A stretch of 64,000 nt of DNA, from NCBI GenBank assembly GCA_037013495.1, contig CM072801.1, forward strand, positions 7,922,501-7,986,500, written 5' to 3'. Positions 24,274 to 36,100 of this stretch are shown one piece after another (the stretch's first letter is position 1; each line of letters starts with the position of its first letter). Source of the DNA: Hippophae tibetana. Lineage: Eukaryota > Streptophyta > Magnoliopsida > Rosales > Elaeagnaceae. A model generated the notes under the pieces. The model was not told where the DNA came from, made no database searches, and saw only the letters and a program-made list of their open reading frames with translations. The translations under genes and the position numbers were made by a program.

Positions 24274-27200
24274 ATGGGGGTCGGAGGCAATTTCTGGGAC
24301 ATGCTTAAACCCTACTCTCGAAAGGAAGGCTTCGACTTTTTGAGAAACAAACGAGTAGCTGTGGACCTTTCCTTCTGGATCGTCCAGCATGAGACGGCGA
24401 TTAAATCTCATGCTCGAAAACCACACATCAGGCTCACTTTCTTTCGAACTATCAACCTCTTCTCCAAGGTTCAATTCTTGCCTTTATTTGGTTTCCGGGA
24501 AATTTTTTTATGAATTGGAATGTAAAGACTTGCTTTTCTGGGTAACCCTTTTCAATCCATGTTTTTATTTTCTCTGAAATTCTAATGTGCGCCATTTTGA
24601 TAGTGTTCCAAAGAGGAAAATTTTGGAAATATATGGTTTAGTTACCAAGTACAGAATATTGTCTTGGACTCTGAGAGTGTTCTTTTTTTGCAGTTTGGGG
24701 CATTCCCGGTATTTGTAGTTGACGGAACTCCATCGCCTCTGAAATCAAAGGCAAGGATCGCGAGATTCTTTCGTTCTTCTGGTGTTGATTTGTCGAGCTT
24801 TCCTGTCGCTGACGATGGTGTCTTAGTTGAGAGGAACCGTGATTTTTTGAAGTGTGTTGAAGAATGTGTGGTGGGTTGGTTTATCATTTAATTTTTCATG
24901 AATTTTCTCAAATTTGTGTCTAAATAATGTTTCTTGGTGTTTACTCTTTAGAAAATGAGGCAAATACCTGAACTTCGTTAATTCTGCCTTCTTCTTTTTT
25001 ATTGTACTGAGAAATCCTAAGGCATCTATGAGTTGGAGGGTTAGGAAAAATCATATTCTTATCATTTTTTAACCTCTCTGTTGAGACTTTTTACTTCTTT
25101 CTGATAGCTCTATTTGATGCAGAATAAAGTAGTTCCCTTCTTATGCTGGTTGATTTAATTAATAACTTTGATTTAACAGGAACTCATTAAGCTATTTGAG
25201 ATGCCTGTTCTAAAAGCAAAAGGAGAGGCTGAAGCACTATGTGCCCAATTAGACCGTGAAGGTCGTGTGGATGCTTGCATTACATCTGACAGTGATGCGT
25301 TTCTCTATGGGGCTAAGTGTGTGATAAAATGCATTAGGCCGAATAATAAAGTAAGTAATAGTAGTACTTTATATACAATCTATATAATATGCGGAAGAAG
25401 TGAGTTCATAGTCTGTATACTTACTCAAAACCAGTTTTTCCCTGTAATGTTAGGATTATTTTCTTCTCTTTCGAGATATATATTTTCTTAATGCAGTGTT
25501 CTTGACTTCTTTCCTCTCTTTTTTGCCGCTAACCTCTTTTGGTCCTTTTTGACGAATTCTTGTAATCATTAAGTTTTGTTTTAAACATCTACTTTCTTGA
25601 GCCAGGTTCTCCATTTTAGCAAGTTTAATGGCTTCATTTTGTAGGAACCATTTGAATGCTACCATATTTCAGCTATTGAGGCTGGTCTTGGTCTAAAGAG
25701 AAAACACTTGATTGCCATCTCTCTTATGGTTGGTAATGACCATGATATAAACGGGGTGCAAGGGATTGGGCTTGATACTGCTCTTCGTTTTGTTCAGAAT
25801 TTTGGTGAAGATGAGATATTGAACAGGTATATTGTAAGTGGTTTAGTTTATGTGAGCTTATAGTTTCAAATTCTTGTATACTGAAGATGATGCTATGTGC
25901 AGACTACATGAAGTAGGCAACAGGGATATTTCTAACATTCATTGTGGAGTGGAATCTGTCGACGATAGTCTGCTCATTTTGCACGAAAGCAGCTCACCTA
26001 GAACAAAACATTCTCATTGCTCCTTCTGTGGGCACCCTGGTAGCAAGACTTCTCATTTGAGGTCCTCTTGTGAATATTGCTGTACTGAAGCTGGCAAGGG
26101 TTGTTTGAAAAAGCCAGACAAATTTAAATGTGATTGCTTATCATGTCATAAGGTACACTTATGCTTTCTCATCACCTCAATGTCACGTTCAATGTCATGG
26201 CCTTATCCAGCATTGCAGCCTTTTGCATCCTTACCTAAAAAAAATTTCATGTTTTTTGAATGCAGAATAGGAAAGATAAAGAGCAGAAGAAGCGAGAGAG
26301 CTGGCAGACAAGAGTTTGCACGAAGATGGCTATGCAGCCAAATTTTCCCAATGATAAAATTATTGAAATGTATTTGAGCAATGATCATGGTTTTATTAAT
26401 GGTACATTTTTAGTCAATTAATAATATGTTTATTTGCTCAAAAAATGACTTTAGAGCTTTCTTTCTCTAGCTGGGGTCTCAAAAACATAGATTTTTTTCT
26501 GGTTCAGATTAAAGTATACATCTGCTGCTGTTAGTTTTTCTTTTTAGGGCATAAGAGGCATATCTTTCTGAATCAACATTTGCATTTTTTATACGGCAGA
26601 TGATGGACCGGGTTTATCATGGAAAAGTCCAAAAACTGAACTCCTGGTCGATTTCTTGGCTTTTCATCAGCTGTGGGAGCCATCATATATTCGGCAGAAG
26701 CTGCTTCCTATGCTGTCCACTATTTATTTGAGAGAACTGGCTTTAACTCCAGCAAACTCTCTTTTCTATGATCAGTATGAATTTGATTCTATAGACCGTG
26801 TGAAAATAAGATATGGTCATGCAGTTTACGTAGTCAGGTGGAGAAAACCGGTTCCTTCTGAGGGAAATGTTGTCTGTACAATCTCTACTGAAGAGCCTGA
26901 TATGCAGCAAGATGTGATGGATTTTGATGAATCTATAAATCTATTTGAAGAGGTGGATGCCCCTAAGATTTGTGTCAATGATGGGTCTTGCTTCTTATTG
27001 ACCGAGGAAAATATGGAACTTGTTAAGGCTGCATTTCCCGAGAAAGTTGAAAGATTGATGCTAGAAAAGGTGTGATGTCTTCTGCTTTAGTTTCAGCAGT
27101 TAATTTATTTCCTTCTTAAGTGTGTTATTTGCTCTTGAATTCACATGCAGTAGTTTCACATTGTTTTTGGCATGTTGAACGACTTTTTTCCTACTAAAAG

Positions 27201-27499
27201 AATACGATACTGAATAAAATGTTTTGCTTGAAACACTGCAGGAACTTAAAGAATCAAAAAGAAGGCAGATGGAAAGCTTAAGATCTGAAGGGACAAGTGA
27301 AAAGTTTGCGACACCGAAGTCAAAAGGCATCCAGCTAAGTATTACTGAATTCTACAAGTCAACCAAATTTCAGACAAAACCTAAAGAGAATGTTGGCAAG
27401 AATGTCGATAATCAGGGCGAAATCACTTCAAACGAAAAGAGAAAAGAATCAAATCAAAGCTTTCCAAAGTCCGCAAGACGTCGACTTTTGTTTGGCTAG
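24274..27499 (+). CDS. GEN1: GEN1-like structure-specific endonuclease (Rad2/XPG family)
   Basis: Plant homologue of the nuclear Holliday-junction resolvase GEN1, which cuts branched DNA in recombination and replication-fork repair. Exons 24274-24468, 24694-24870, 25180-25350, 25645-25826, 25903-26152, 26266-26401, 26600-27069, 27242-27499 join in frame to about 612 residues, near the family length. The XPG-N domain starts at Met1 (MGVGGNFWDMLKPY), as in the family where the N-terminus is part of the active site. Acidic metal ligands are seen at D31, D75, E140, E142, D161 and D163 (GEAEAL, TSDSDAF). A helix-hairpin-helix motif follows (LMVGNDHDINGVQGIG). Residues about 215-270 hold a Cys cluster (CSFCG, CEYCC, CDCLSC). 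A chromodomain-like stretch (IRYGHAVYVVRWRKP) comes next, then a basic tail ending SARRRLLFG, as in plant GEN1. SEND1/GEN2 is the alternative; MGVGG and the C-terminus favour GEN1. Confidence 0.95.
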
Positions 27500-29980
27500 A
27501 AATATATTTGTGGAATCACAGGCCCGCTTAAGAAAAGATAGAAGCAATGGATATAATTTTGGGTTGCTCTGTCCAGATTATACTCATATTGCACTGGTTT
27601 TTCTATTTTGTTCGGCCGGTCCTAATATTAGGTATTTTATTATCATTGCTAATTTCTACTGAATGGGTTCGGTTTTGTTACGGTGTATGTGTATATTTAA
27701 TATTTTGTTGTAACTAGACTTTCAAGGTGCGATTAGAGATCTATTTCTTCCTCCAGAAACACTGTTTTGAATGTCTAGCTATTTCGTGTATATAAAGCTG
27801 TTGTCACGTATATTGTTAGAATTGTACTAAAGAATCAAATCACTTTGTTGAATCACCCAAAAAAGTTGCACTTGTTATTTTTCTTCAGAAGTCAAAATTG
27901 TTTCTAATCTAATTTAGCAAAATATAGATTAAAGGAAATTTAAAGTCATTACTCAAAATACCTTAATTTTGAGGTATTTGGACTTCCTTATTTACAACAG
28001 CAATATCGTCGTTACTAGCTCTTATAATTGGAATTGCCCATATAAACCGAAAACATTCATATACCTAAAAATATTATGTAAATTTTTTAATTTATTATCT
28101 TCAATATTTTTTTATTTGAGTAGACTATTTTTATTATTAAAATCTATTTTAATCAACTATTTTAATTAAAAAAATTAATTTAATCGAAAATTTTAAATTA
28201 TGTGCATGACACATAAAATTATTATTTTATATTTTTTATTTATAATACATCTTTATAACTTAAGTTGAAGTATAAATGATTTAAATATTTCGATCAAATA
28301 AGTCAAATTTAGTCGAAGTAATTGATTAAAAAACATTTAAACAATAAATTGAATTAAAAAATATTAAAAATAATAAATTAAAATTTTTCACCAAATATTA
28401 CTACCAAAATAAATATTTAGCTATAAACTAATTCAAGAGCATGACATTGTTTTCAACACAAAAATCATTGGTTATTCAATTGAGTTCCCTGTTGTTAATA
28501 CGAAATAGTTTGGATGTTTATATATATATATATATATTAATCAATCTAAAATGTTCATTTATATATGGTTTCATCATATCAACACATAATTATAGTACTA
28601 CTACAATCATGTCATCTTCAAGAATTGATCTTCCTTACAATTTAGCGAGTTTTATGAACCGTCATCATTATGTAAGGAAGAAACTTGACTCACAGAGAAT
28701 CCAATAGCAACATTATGTTCATGTGATAAGTAAAACCACTTGGCAATTCGATAACTCTGTTTCTATCAATATAGTCTGTAGTCAGAAATCAAGTTTGGAA
28801 AGTAATAAATCTCAGTAAATTATTTCTTTTGGTGTGTACATACAAATTTACTCTATCTAAATCCTCTGACTGACAAATCATATTTGTCTTATATGGTCTC
28901 CTTTGAAGCCATGAAAGTTGAAAAGGTCCAACTTAGATCCGTCGGATGATAATGTTTAAGCCAAGGGTAAGATAATATTAATAAAAATTCATTTTAATAG
29001 AAACAATATAGTTTGAGCAGTGAAAAAAGAAGTAAAACTAGAAACAAAATCTATAATATTTAAATTGAAATAAAAATTATAAAATAAAACTTGTCTTTTA
29101 AATATGAAAAAATGTAAAAATAGTAAAGGGTAATACAAAAAAATACAACATTCTTATTATTCACGAGGGTACGGGAGGAATGAGTTTTTATACTACTTCT
29201 ATTTCATTTTAAATTAACAATCAAATAAAAATACCCAAAAAAAAATATCAGTATCATTTTTATTGGTATCAAACAAAAGATTACATTAGTATTTTGGTTG
29301 TTAACGGGAATTATACTACTTTTCTTACAATTATATTGAAAATATTTAGTAGTCCTGTACATGAAGGTAATTGCACAGCGCAGATTACAAATTATTCTTT
29401 ATCTTAGTAACCTGAGCATTATCTGTGGTATAGATTTTTTTCATAGTTTTTCACACAGTAGATCACTGGCATAAAAGAAATGTATACTTGGTTCAATATT
29501 CTATTCCTCATTTTTTTCTGGATTAAAATTAATTGTCAAACCAATTACAATGTTTAAAATATTTTGAATAAATAGATTTTTCTTCCATTGAATTTTGTTT
29601 TGTTAAATCTATACTATTAAACTTTGTAAATATTACAAAAATATCATCGAATTTTTTCTTTATTACTTCTATAACATTAAATTTTACAAATGTTACAAAT
29701 AAATTGCAACACTCTCCATGTCTGTGAGTGAACTAATGCAGGTGTGTGCAACAAATATGGATACCCACGGCCACTTTTTTTTTTCTTTTTTTAGATTAAA
29801 CTGGTTATTAGTTCAATAGCAATTCGATACTGTGACTTCAAAAAAATGTAGTCTTTTCCAAAACACGATTATGCCAACCACTATAGACAACCAATATTGT
29901 TAACTGATAAAGGGGAGGAGAGTCATGAACAGTACAAGAGATAAAATGCAGGAGGGTTAGTACTCAAATATGAGGAAGAT
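27500..29980. other. 3' region of GEN1 and AT-rich intergenic DNA
   Basis: The first few hundred bases are likely GEN1 3' untranslated sequence. The remainder is AT-rich with a short TA microsatellite near 28520. The 88-codon open frame at 28441-28707 shows no domain and is probably chance. Confidence 0.5.
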
Positions 29981-30103
29981 ATGGATTACTCATCAGTTGG
30001 GAAGAAACCAAAGCTAACCTGGACTAATGATCTTCAAGACAGATTCTTGCAAGCTATTTCAGTGTTGTGTATTGAGAGTAAGAGCTTCGTGAATTTTCAA
30101 TGA
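29981..30103 (+). pseudogene. Orphan fragment of a GARP (G2-like Myb) DNA-binding domain
   Basis: A 40-codon frame starts MDYSSVGKKPKLTWTND, continues LQDRFLQAI, and ends at tga 30101-30103. KPKLTWTNDLQDRFLQAI matches the first helix of the GARP domain (typically KPRLxWTxxLHxxFVxAV) found in plant regulators of the PHR, KANADI, LUX and type-B ARR groups. The rest of the domain (second helix and SHLQKYR-type motif) is absent before the stop. It could be a truncated gene copy or the first exon of a gene whose remaining exons I cannot find downstream. Confidence 0.5.
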
Positions 30104-30934
30104 TGAATAATATTTCTCTTTTCTAGATTTTGGTTGGTATATGAATGTACTTGGACTTTAAAAGGAAAACATTTGAAGCCATTTACAAGTTTATTCCTTG
30201 TTAAGTCTAAGGTTTCATATTAATCTTATCTTGATATTCTAGATTGCAAAAATATGCAATAGAATATCAATATAAGAGAAACTGCAAAATCAGGTTTTGC
30301 AACATATGATTCTTCATAAAAATCTTTTACCTTACAAGGACTTCAACAATTCCCAAAATTGAACTCCATATCAACACGTCAATCAGATTTAATAAGCCAT
30401 TTTTCAAAAGATTCCTGGTACTCATATGTCAGAAGCTAATTATCTGCTGTCTTTTGTATGGCATCTCCACAAAAATTACAGTTCTGACCTTAAATAGCAT
30501 GATTTATGAACGCAATGTACCTAAGTGACTCATGTACACCATGTATGTGACTCATCACTCATGTATAGTAGTACATTATGCAACATCCAAAATCTACGAT
30601 TTTGGGCTCAATTTAACAACTTTCTAGAATTAGATGGGGAAAAAAGGCCAAATAATTCCATTATGCTAAGAACTAATAATTACACTACTTGTATCATTGC
30701 TAATGTTCTTAACTTACTCTACAATTACAATTAGCAAATCCAAAATCCTCTAAGCCGCAGTACTATTGTTTGGTTTTATACAGCACAAAATACTTATAAT
30801 TTGAGATGAACTAAAGAAAAAGAAACAACGTTACCAAAATTACTTTTTTTGTTTTTTTTTTCATCGGCCAATATTCTGAATCAATCAAAAAGCAATCGAA
30901 CCTGTTTTGCTCTGTCTCTGTTCTGTTTCAAATC
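30104..30934. other. Intergenic region
   Basis: No supported gene. It lies downstream of the minus-strand gene ending at 30935, so the right end is likely its 3' untranslated region. Confidence 0.45.
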
Positions 30935-31456
30935 TTATCCATGGAACTGATACACAAGGTCCAAAGCCCTTAACCTCGAGGCATGAGGATCAAAACCCTT
31001 CTCCACTGACACGAACCCATCATCAATCAACCTTCTCTCCTCCACAATCGCCGCCTCGGAAGGCGAAAGATGCCGCTTGGGTCGCTTATTCTTGATGAAA
31101 CATTCCCTCATCTTTTCCTCTACTCTGTCAATGGTGCCCCTGGAATTCTCTTCATCAATCACATCCTCATCTCCCGCCTGCATCTGAACATCGCCGTTTT
31201 CATCGGCGGCTGCGCCGGTGGCAGAGGAGAGGGAATTCTCGGCAGTAGGGGCAAGACTGGTTTGAGGAAATTGGGTTCTAGAGAGGAAGGTGGAGAGGTG
31301 AAGGTGGGTTTGGTGGAGTGAGGAGTAGATTTGAAGGAGGTGGGTTGGGTCAGTAATGATGGGAAGTTGTTTGGCCATGAGGGTTGCTTGCTCAAGAGAG
31401 ACTATAAGGTCTGGTAATGGTGGTAGTAGCGGTGGTGTTTCTTCCATGGGTTCCAT
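30935..31456 (-). CDS. Small conserved-looking protein of unknown function
   Basis: A single-exon minus-strand frame of 173 residues from MEPMEETPPLLPPLPD to the C-terminus LRALDLVYQFHG. It has a Pro/Leu-rich N-terminus, a helical middle (SLEQATLMAKQLP, LLQIYSSLHQTHLHLSTFL), an acidic linker (GDEDVIDEENS), then a basic, possibly nuclear-targeting patch (KNKRPKRHLSPSEAA). I do not recognise a named domain, although the ending looks like one conserved in plants. The frame is open 40 codons further upstream (to 31576), but MEPMEE at 31456 is the more natural start. The moderate GC content compared with the flanks and lack of repeats support a real gene. A small nuclear protein is a guess. Confidence 0.68.
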   Translation of the reverse strand: MEPMEETPPLLPPLPDLIVSLEQATLMAKQLPIITDPTHLLQIYSSLHQTHLHLSTFLSRTQFPQTSLAPTAENSLSSATGAAADENGDVQMQAGDEDVIDEENSRGTIDRVEEKMRECFIKNKRPKRHLSPSEAAIVEERRLIDDGFVSVEKGFDPHASRLRALDLVYQFHG

Positions 31457-33114
31457 GGGATCACTAAGATTCTCAAAAAATGTGTTTCTTCTGAGAAATA
31501 ACAAATAAGTGTGATACTGAATGAAGCTGAGTGAGTTTGTTGGATATCTAATATCTTTGTTGTCTTCGAGTTCCAATGGTGTCTTGAATTTGGTAGGGCT
31601 TTCTTTCCTTTTTATTTATTTTCTTCACCGTGTAGTATTACTATATTATTTGTTAGTTTTAACTTTGAAGGTCAAAAAATTATTAGAATATATATTTCGA
31701 CTAGGAATAATTATTTTTTATTAGATAAGCATAATATTTCTTTTAATATGCTTGTACTAAAAATATTTCTAAATTATTAATTAAATATTTTAAAAAAATT
31801 AAATTATTCTTTTATTATATGATAACCACTAAATAAAGAAATATAAATTATAATTCTTATTCATAGTTTTCTATTTACAATAACTATTATTCCTAATAAT
31901 CAAACATAAAAAAAATAATTAACTTAAAATATATTATTGTTTCAAACTTACTAAATTCACACACAAATCATAAATGTTTAAAACATAATTTAACTCTTAG
32001 AATTTTAAAACTTAAAAGACTAATTCTTTAAAAAATTAAAACATATTATTTAATCATCAAATTTAAAATAATTAATTTTTTTATATTTCAATAAATACAG
32101 TATTTTGACAAGTGTCACCCTACTAACGTGGGAAAAATAATTAGAGGTAATGAAAGTGACATTGGAGAGATTCCCGAGTTCTAAGCTGTGCTAGATGAAA
32201 ATATATAAGAATAATAACATAAAAATAAATTTAATTTAATTCATTGTATACTATTTTTTATAATTAAATTATTAAATTATTAAAAAATAGAAAAAATAAA
32301 TTTTTTCTGATTCGTATGGGATATATTAAATATAATTGTATTAGATTGAATTGTATTAAATTATATTATATTTAGTATTTATAAAGATAAATTATATGAT
32401 AATCAGATAAAAATAATTATAAATATATTAATGAAATAATTTTATTATAAAATTTATTTAATTTATTTTTATATTTTTATTACATTTTAAAATAAAAATA
32501 ATATTATTTTTAATTTAAGAAGAAAAATTCAAAACACATATTTTAATAATTTAAAATTAAACAAATTAAATTATACGATTTGGATACATGCTTCTCAATC
32601 TTGTTAAATTTCTAAGTAATTATATTATTTTTACTTATTTGATTTTCTAAGTAATTATATTATTTTTATTTATTTGATTTCACAACAAAACGAATAATAA
32701 TGTACAGTAAGCATACATAAACGTCCACCTACATTTGTCTCGTATCGTACTAGGCTGTCTAGTGTAACCTTGACAATCAGCATTCCGCTTGATTATATTG
32801 GGCTATATGGTCAAAGTCCCATGTTCTAACGTCTGACATATTAAACTTCAGACAAGCTTATAATTTTCTTATTATCAAGATTTCAATGATAATTAATGGT
32901 TTTATTGCACCATATTATTATTACATTCTTAAAACTTACAATAATTCCACAGCTTAGCATGCATAACAAAAAAACAGAAGTTGCCGATTCTGAGTCAACG
33001 GAGAAGTCAGCAACAAAAGAAAGAAAAAGCACCAAACTGCAGAAACATATATACAAATGAACTTGAATTTGTCTAAGATGAAAATTCACAAGAAAAAGGA
33101 CAATGAATGTCTAG
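31457..33114. other. AT-rich intergenic DNA with a short tandem repeat
   Basis: The left few hundred bases hold the promoter side of the minus-strand gene at 30935-31456. The rest is extremely AT-rich. A 35-bp unit (tttctaagtaattatatta...) occurs twice in tandem near 32609-32678. The stretch before 33115 is 3' untranslated region of the kinase gene. The 68-codon frame at 32883-33089 looks like chance. Confidence 0.5.
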
Positions 33115-36100
33115 CTAGGCCTTTAACATCCGTAAGTAGTCATCTATTATAGACATGGCAGATGAACGATAACCAGAGCCAAAGAGATTGTAGTGATTCA
33201 AGTAATGGTACAGCATATAAAGATCTCTCCTTTTCTCAAACCCTGGTTGTTTAGGCATCACCTGTATTAACATGAGAAATTATTGAATGAAAAAGAAAAT
33301 TCAATGCCTTTAGAGACAAAAGCAAGATCAAGCACAATCATTAACATAATTTCTACTAAAAGACTTATGAATTTTATATTAGTAAGCACAACTCGGCTGC
33401 TGTGTGTTTTTGTGTGTTAGAGAGATCGAAACAGTTTCAACTCGTTTCAATAAATAGATATTGTGGTAGTTCACTTGCAAGTCCGGTGGATAAGACTTCC
33501 CCAGTCCCGGTTCTAGTCCACATGTTCCAACCACACCACCGTCTGATTAAAAAAAAAAACAATAGATACTGCAGCCTCTACAGCCACATCGCCATAGTAG
33601 GACGTGCAAATTATCTAAAGGCAAGAATTACAACTTATTTCTTTCAAAAATTTCTGGAAACAACGGTACCTCGAAATAGGAATTGTAGAAAGATCCTCCA
33701 AAGCCAGCACACCATGACATTCCAAATTCAGCCTCATTATGTCCGTCTGATAAGAAACCAACAGATGATAAGATATTGCTTAATGCTTTATACAATAGTT
33801 TCGTTCTACCCTTTGATTATTGTTTTCCCTATTACAATAGTGAATTCTTATTAATTCATCATTTGTGAAAATGAAAATAATAAGAAAACCAATTCACAAT
33901 CGTAGCCAGCGGCAAAAAGATGTAACACAAACAAACGTGTTAAAGTGCATTACAAGAATCACAACATTTAATTCATACCGCAAGTTCTGTGCATCAGTGG
34001 TATGGATATCTTGCAATATTATAAAGGTAAAAAATCAAAAAACATGAAGTGTGGTCTCTCCGGATTCTGCTTTTTTGAACAATTGAAGCTTAGCTAACTA
34101 ATGTCAAAAACTTACAGCAGTATTAAGGAATAACTTGCAAACAAATAATGATCACTTCTCTACTGTTGTAGATAAAAAGAATGGCTCAACTCTTCAACAG
34201 ATAAAAGCTGGGAAGTCTTTAAAGAAACAAGCAACATAGTTTTCTTTCAAGGATTTCAATTCACTTGTTCTATTTTTGGTGTGTCATTGTATGTAACCAA
34301 TCAAATTATAACACAAACCATTTTAATATTTTACTGCTCACTTTTATATCACTTCATTGATACTAGCAACGTGCAATGACACAGCTAAATGGTACAAGAG
34401 AATTGAACTTGTTTCCAAGGTCAACTATCCAGAGAGAATATCTATGTAAACCATTTCAACTTACAATAACATGCGGGATCAAGTATGACAGGCTCGCCAT
34501 TCTTGTCGGAGCTGATGTTTCCACTCCATAGGTCTCCATGTAGCAAGCATGGCTCTAGGAATGCACCATCAAAGAGGGGTCCCATGCTTTTCACCAATCT
34601 TTGTCCTGTTTAGTATGAATTTATGATGATAATATATCAAACCAAATGCTTTTTTATTCTTATTAGATCAGCAATAAATTTATACCAACAAAGGTATGCA
34701 ATGGCCTTCCACATTATTACTCAAAAGTATATGATAGAGACATATCAGACTCCTTTGCCTGAACACTTATTAAAATTTATCATAACACAAAATTTTCCTT
34801 TTCAAAGTTACATTATCTCTAGTCAAATGCAAGAGCAACTATTGATGGCAATGAATATACGATACTTTAATTTGAAGGGAAATATAAATGGTTCTAGTCA
34901 TCACCTTTTTCATAAATGGTTTTATCACCATACTGGTCTAGTGCTAGCTTCAACTGATAGCCTACCCTATGCTCTCCGTAAAACTGAATCCAATCTGATG
35001 ACCAAGTATTTATCTGTGGAGTGCTGCAACGGAAATATCATCTTTGTTAAATGCCAACCAGGAAGGGGAAAAAAATGTGTGCAGTGTTAGGTTTTTCCTC
35101 TTATTTGGAGGAACCCAAAAAGACCCATGTGGCTTAATGGTCCATGGAAAAAGAAGGGGCAATTTTGTCCATTTTATTGTTTCATTAATAAATCCATTTA
35201 GAGTTGATAGAGAATGAATTAGAGCTGCGGGCAACAGCTAGCAGAAAAAGAGAGCAGTTTTTCCTTCTCCAACAAGCCTTCATCAACCCTCTTATTTGAA
35301 GGAACCCAAAAAGATCCATGTGGCTTAATGGTCCATGAAAAAAGAAGGGACAATTTTGTCCATTTTATTGCTTCATTAATAAATCCATTTAGGGTTGGTA
35401 GAGAATGAATTAGAGCTGCGGGCAACAGCTAGCAGAAAAAGAGAGCAGTTTTTCCTTCTCTACAAAGCCTTCATCAAGTGCTCCGATAGAAGATCGCTTG
35501 TGGTCCAATTGAGCCGAAATTGTGCAAGAAGGTTCACGACTCAAGACTCTTCAATCTGAACGGTTGGATTTGGATTTGGCTTACCAGTTTGGAAAAATCT
35601 GGGCCGTGAATAGTGACTACGAAATTGGGTTAGATATCTCCAATTTTTTGAAATAATTGTTAGTTTCTAAGAAGTTGTATTCTCGATGATGTTGTTGATT
35701 GTTTGCCTCTAGTTTTATCTAGAGATAACTTTTGTACAATTGTTTCTTGATAGTAGAAGTTTTGGAGAGGAGTGCCGTGGTTGTTTCCTTCCTACGTCGA
35801 GATGGTTTTTCCATATACATTGGTTGTGTTAATTTTGTGCATGTTTTATTTTGAGCTCTATTTATTTGTTTTCTAAAATATTCACATAAAGAAGAAAGGA
35901 TAATAGGTTTCATTCCGCTGTTTAAAGTTTGATTTAGTTCGTATTGAAACTGTGATTCTCTTAACAAATTGGTATCAAAATTGTGGTTATTATTGTTGAA
36001 TTTATTGTATTGAATAATGGAAGAAAATTTGAGTAGAATAATTACTTTGAATGGTTCTAATTATCATACTTAGAAAGGAAAAATTGAAGATCTCCTTTAT

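Noticed and set aside
28441-28707. 88-codon plus-strand frame
   Set aside because: It contains a TA microsatellite and AT-driven composition with no motif.
33402-33854. 150-codon plus-strand open frame
   Set aside because: It lies in the intron between exons 8 and 9 of the minus-strand kinase gene and overlaps exon 8 on the opposite strand; it has no recognisable domain.
34623-35090. 155-codon plus-strand open frame
   Set aside because: It is antisense to kinase exon 6 and adjacent intron; the minus-strand exon is clearly the coding one.
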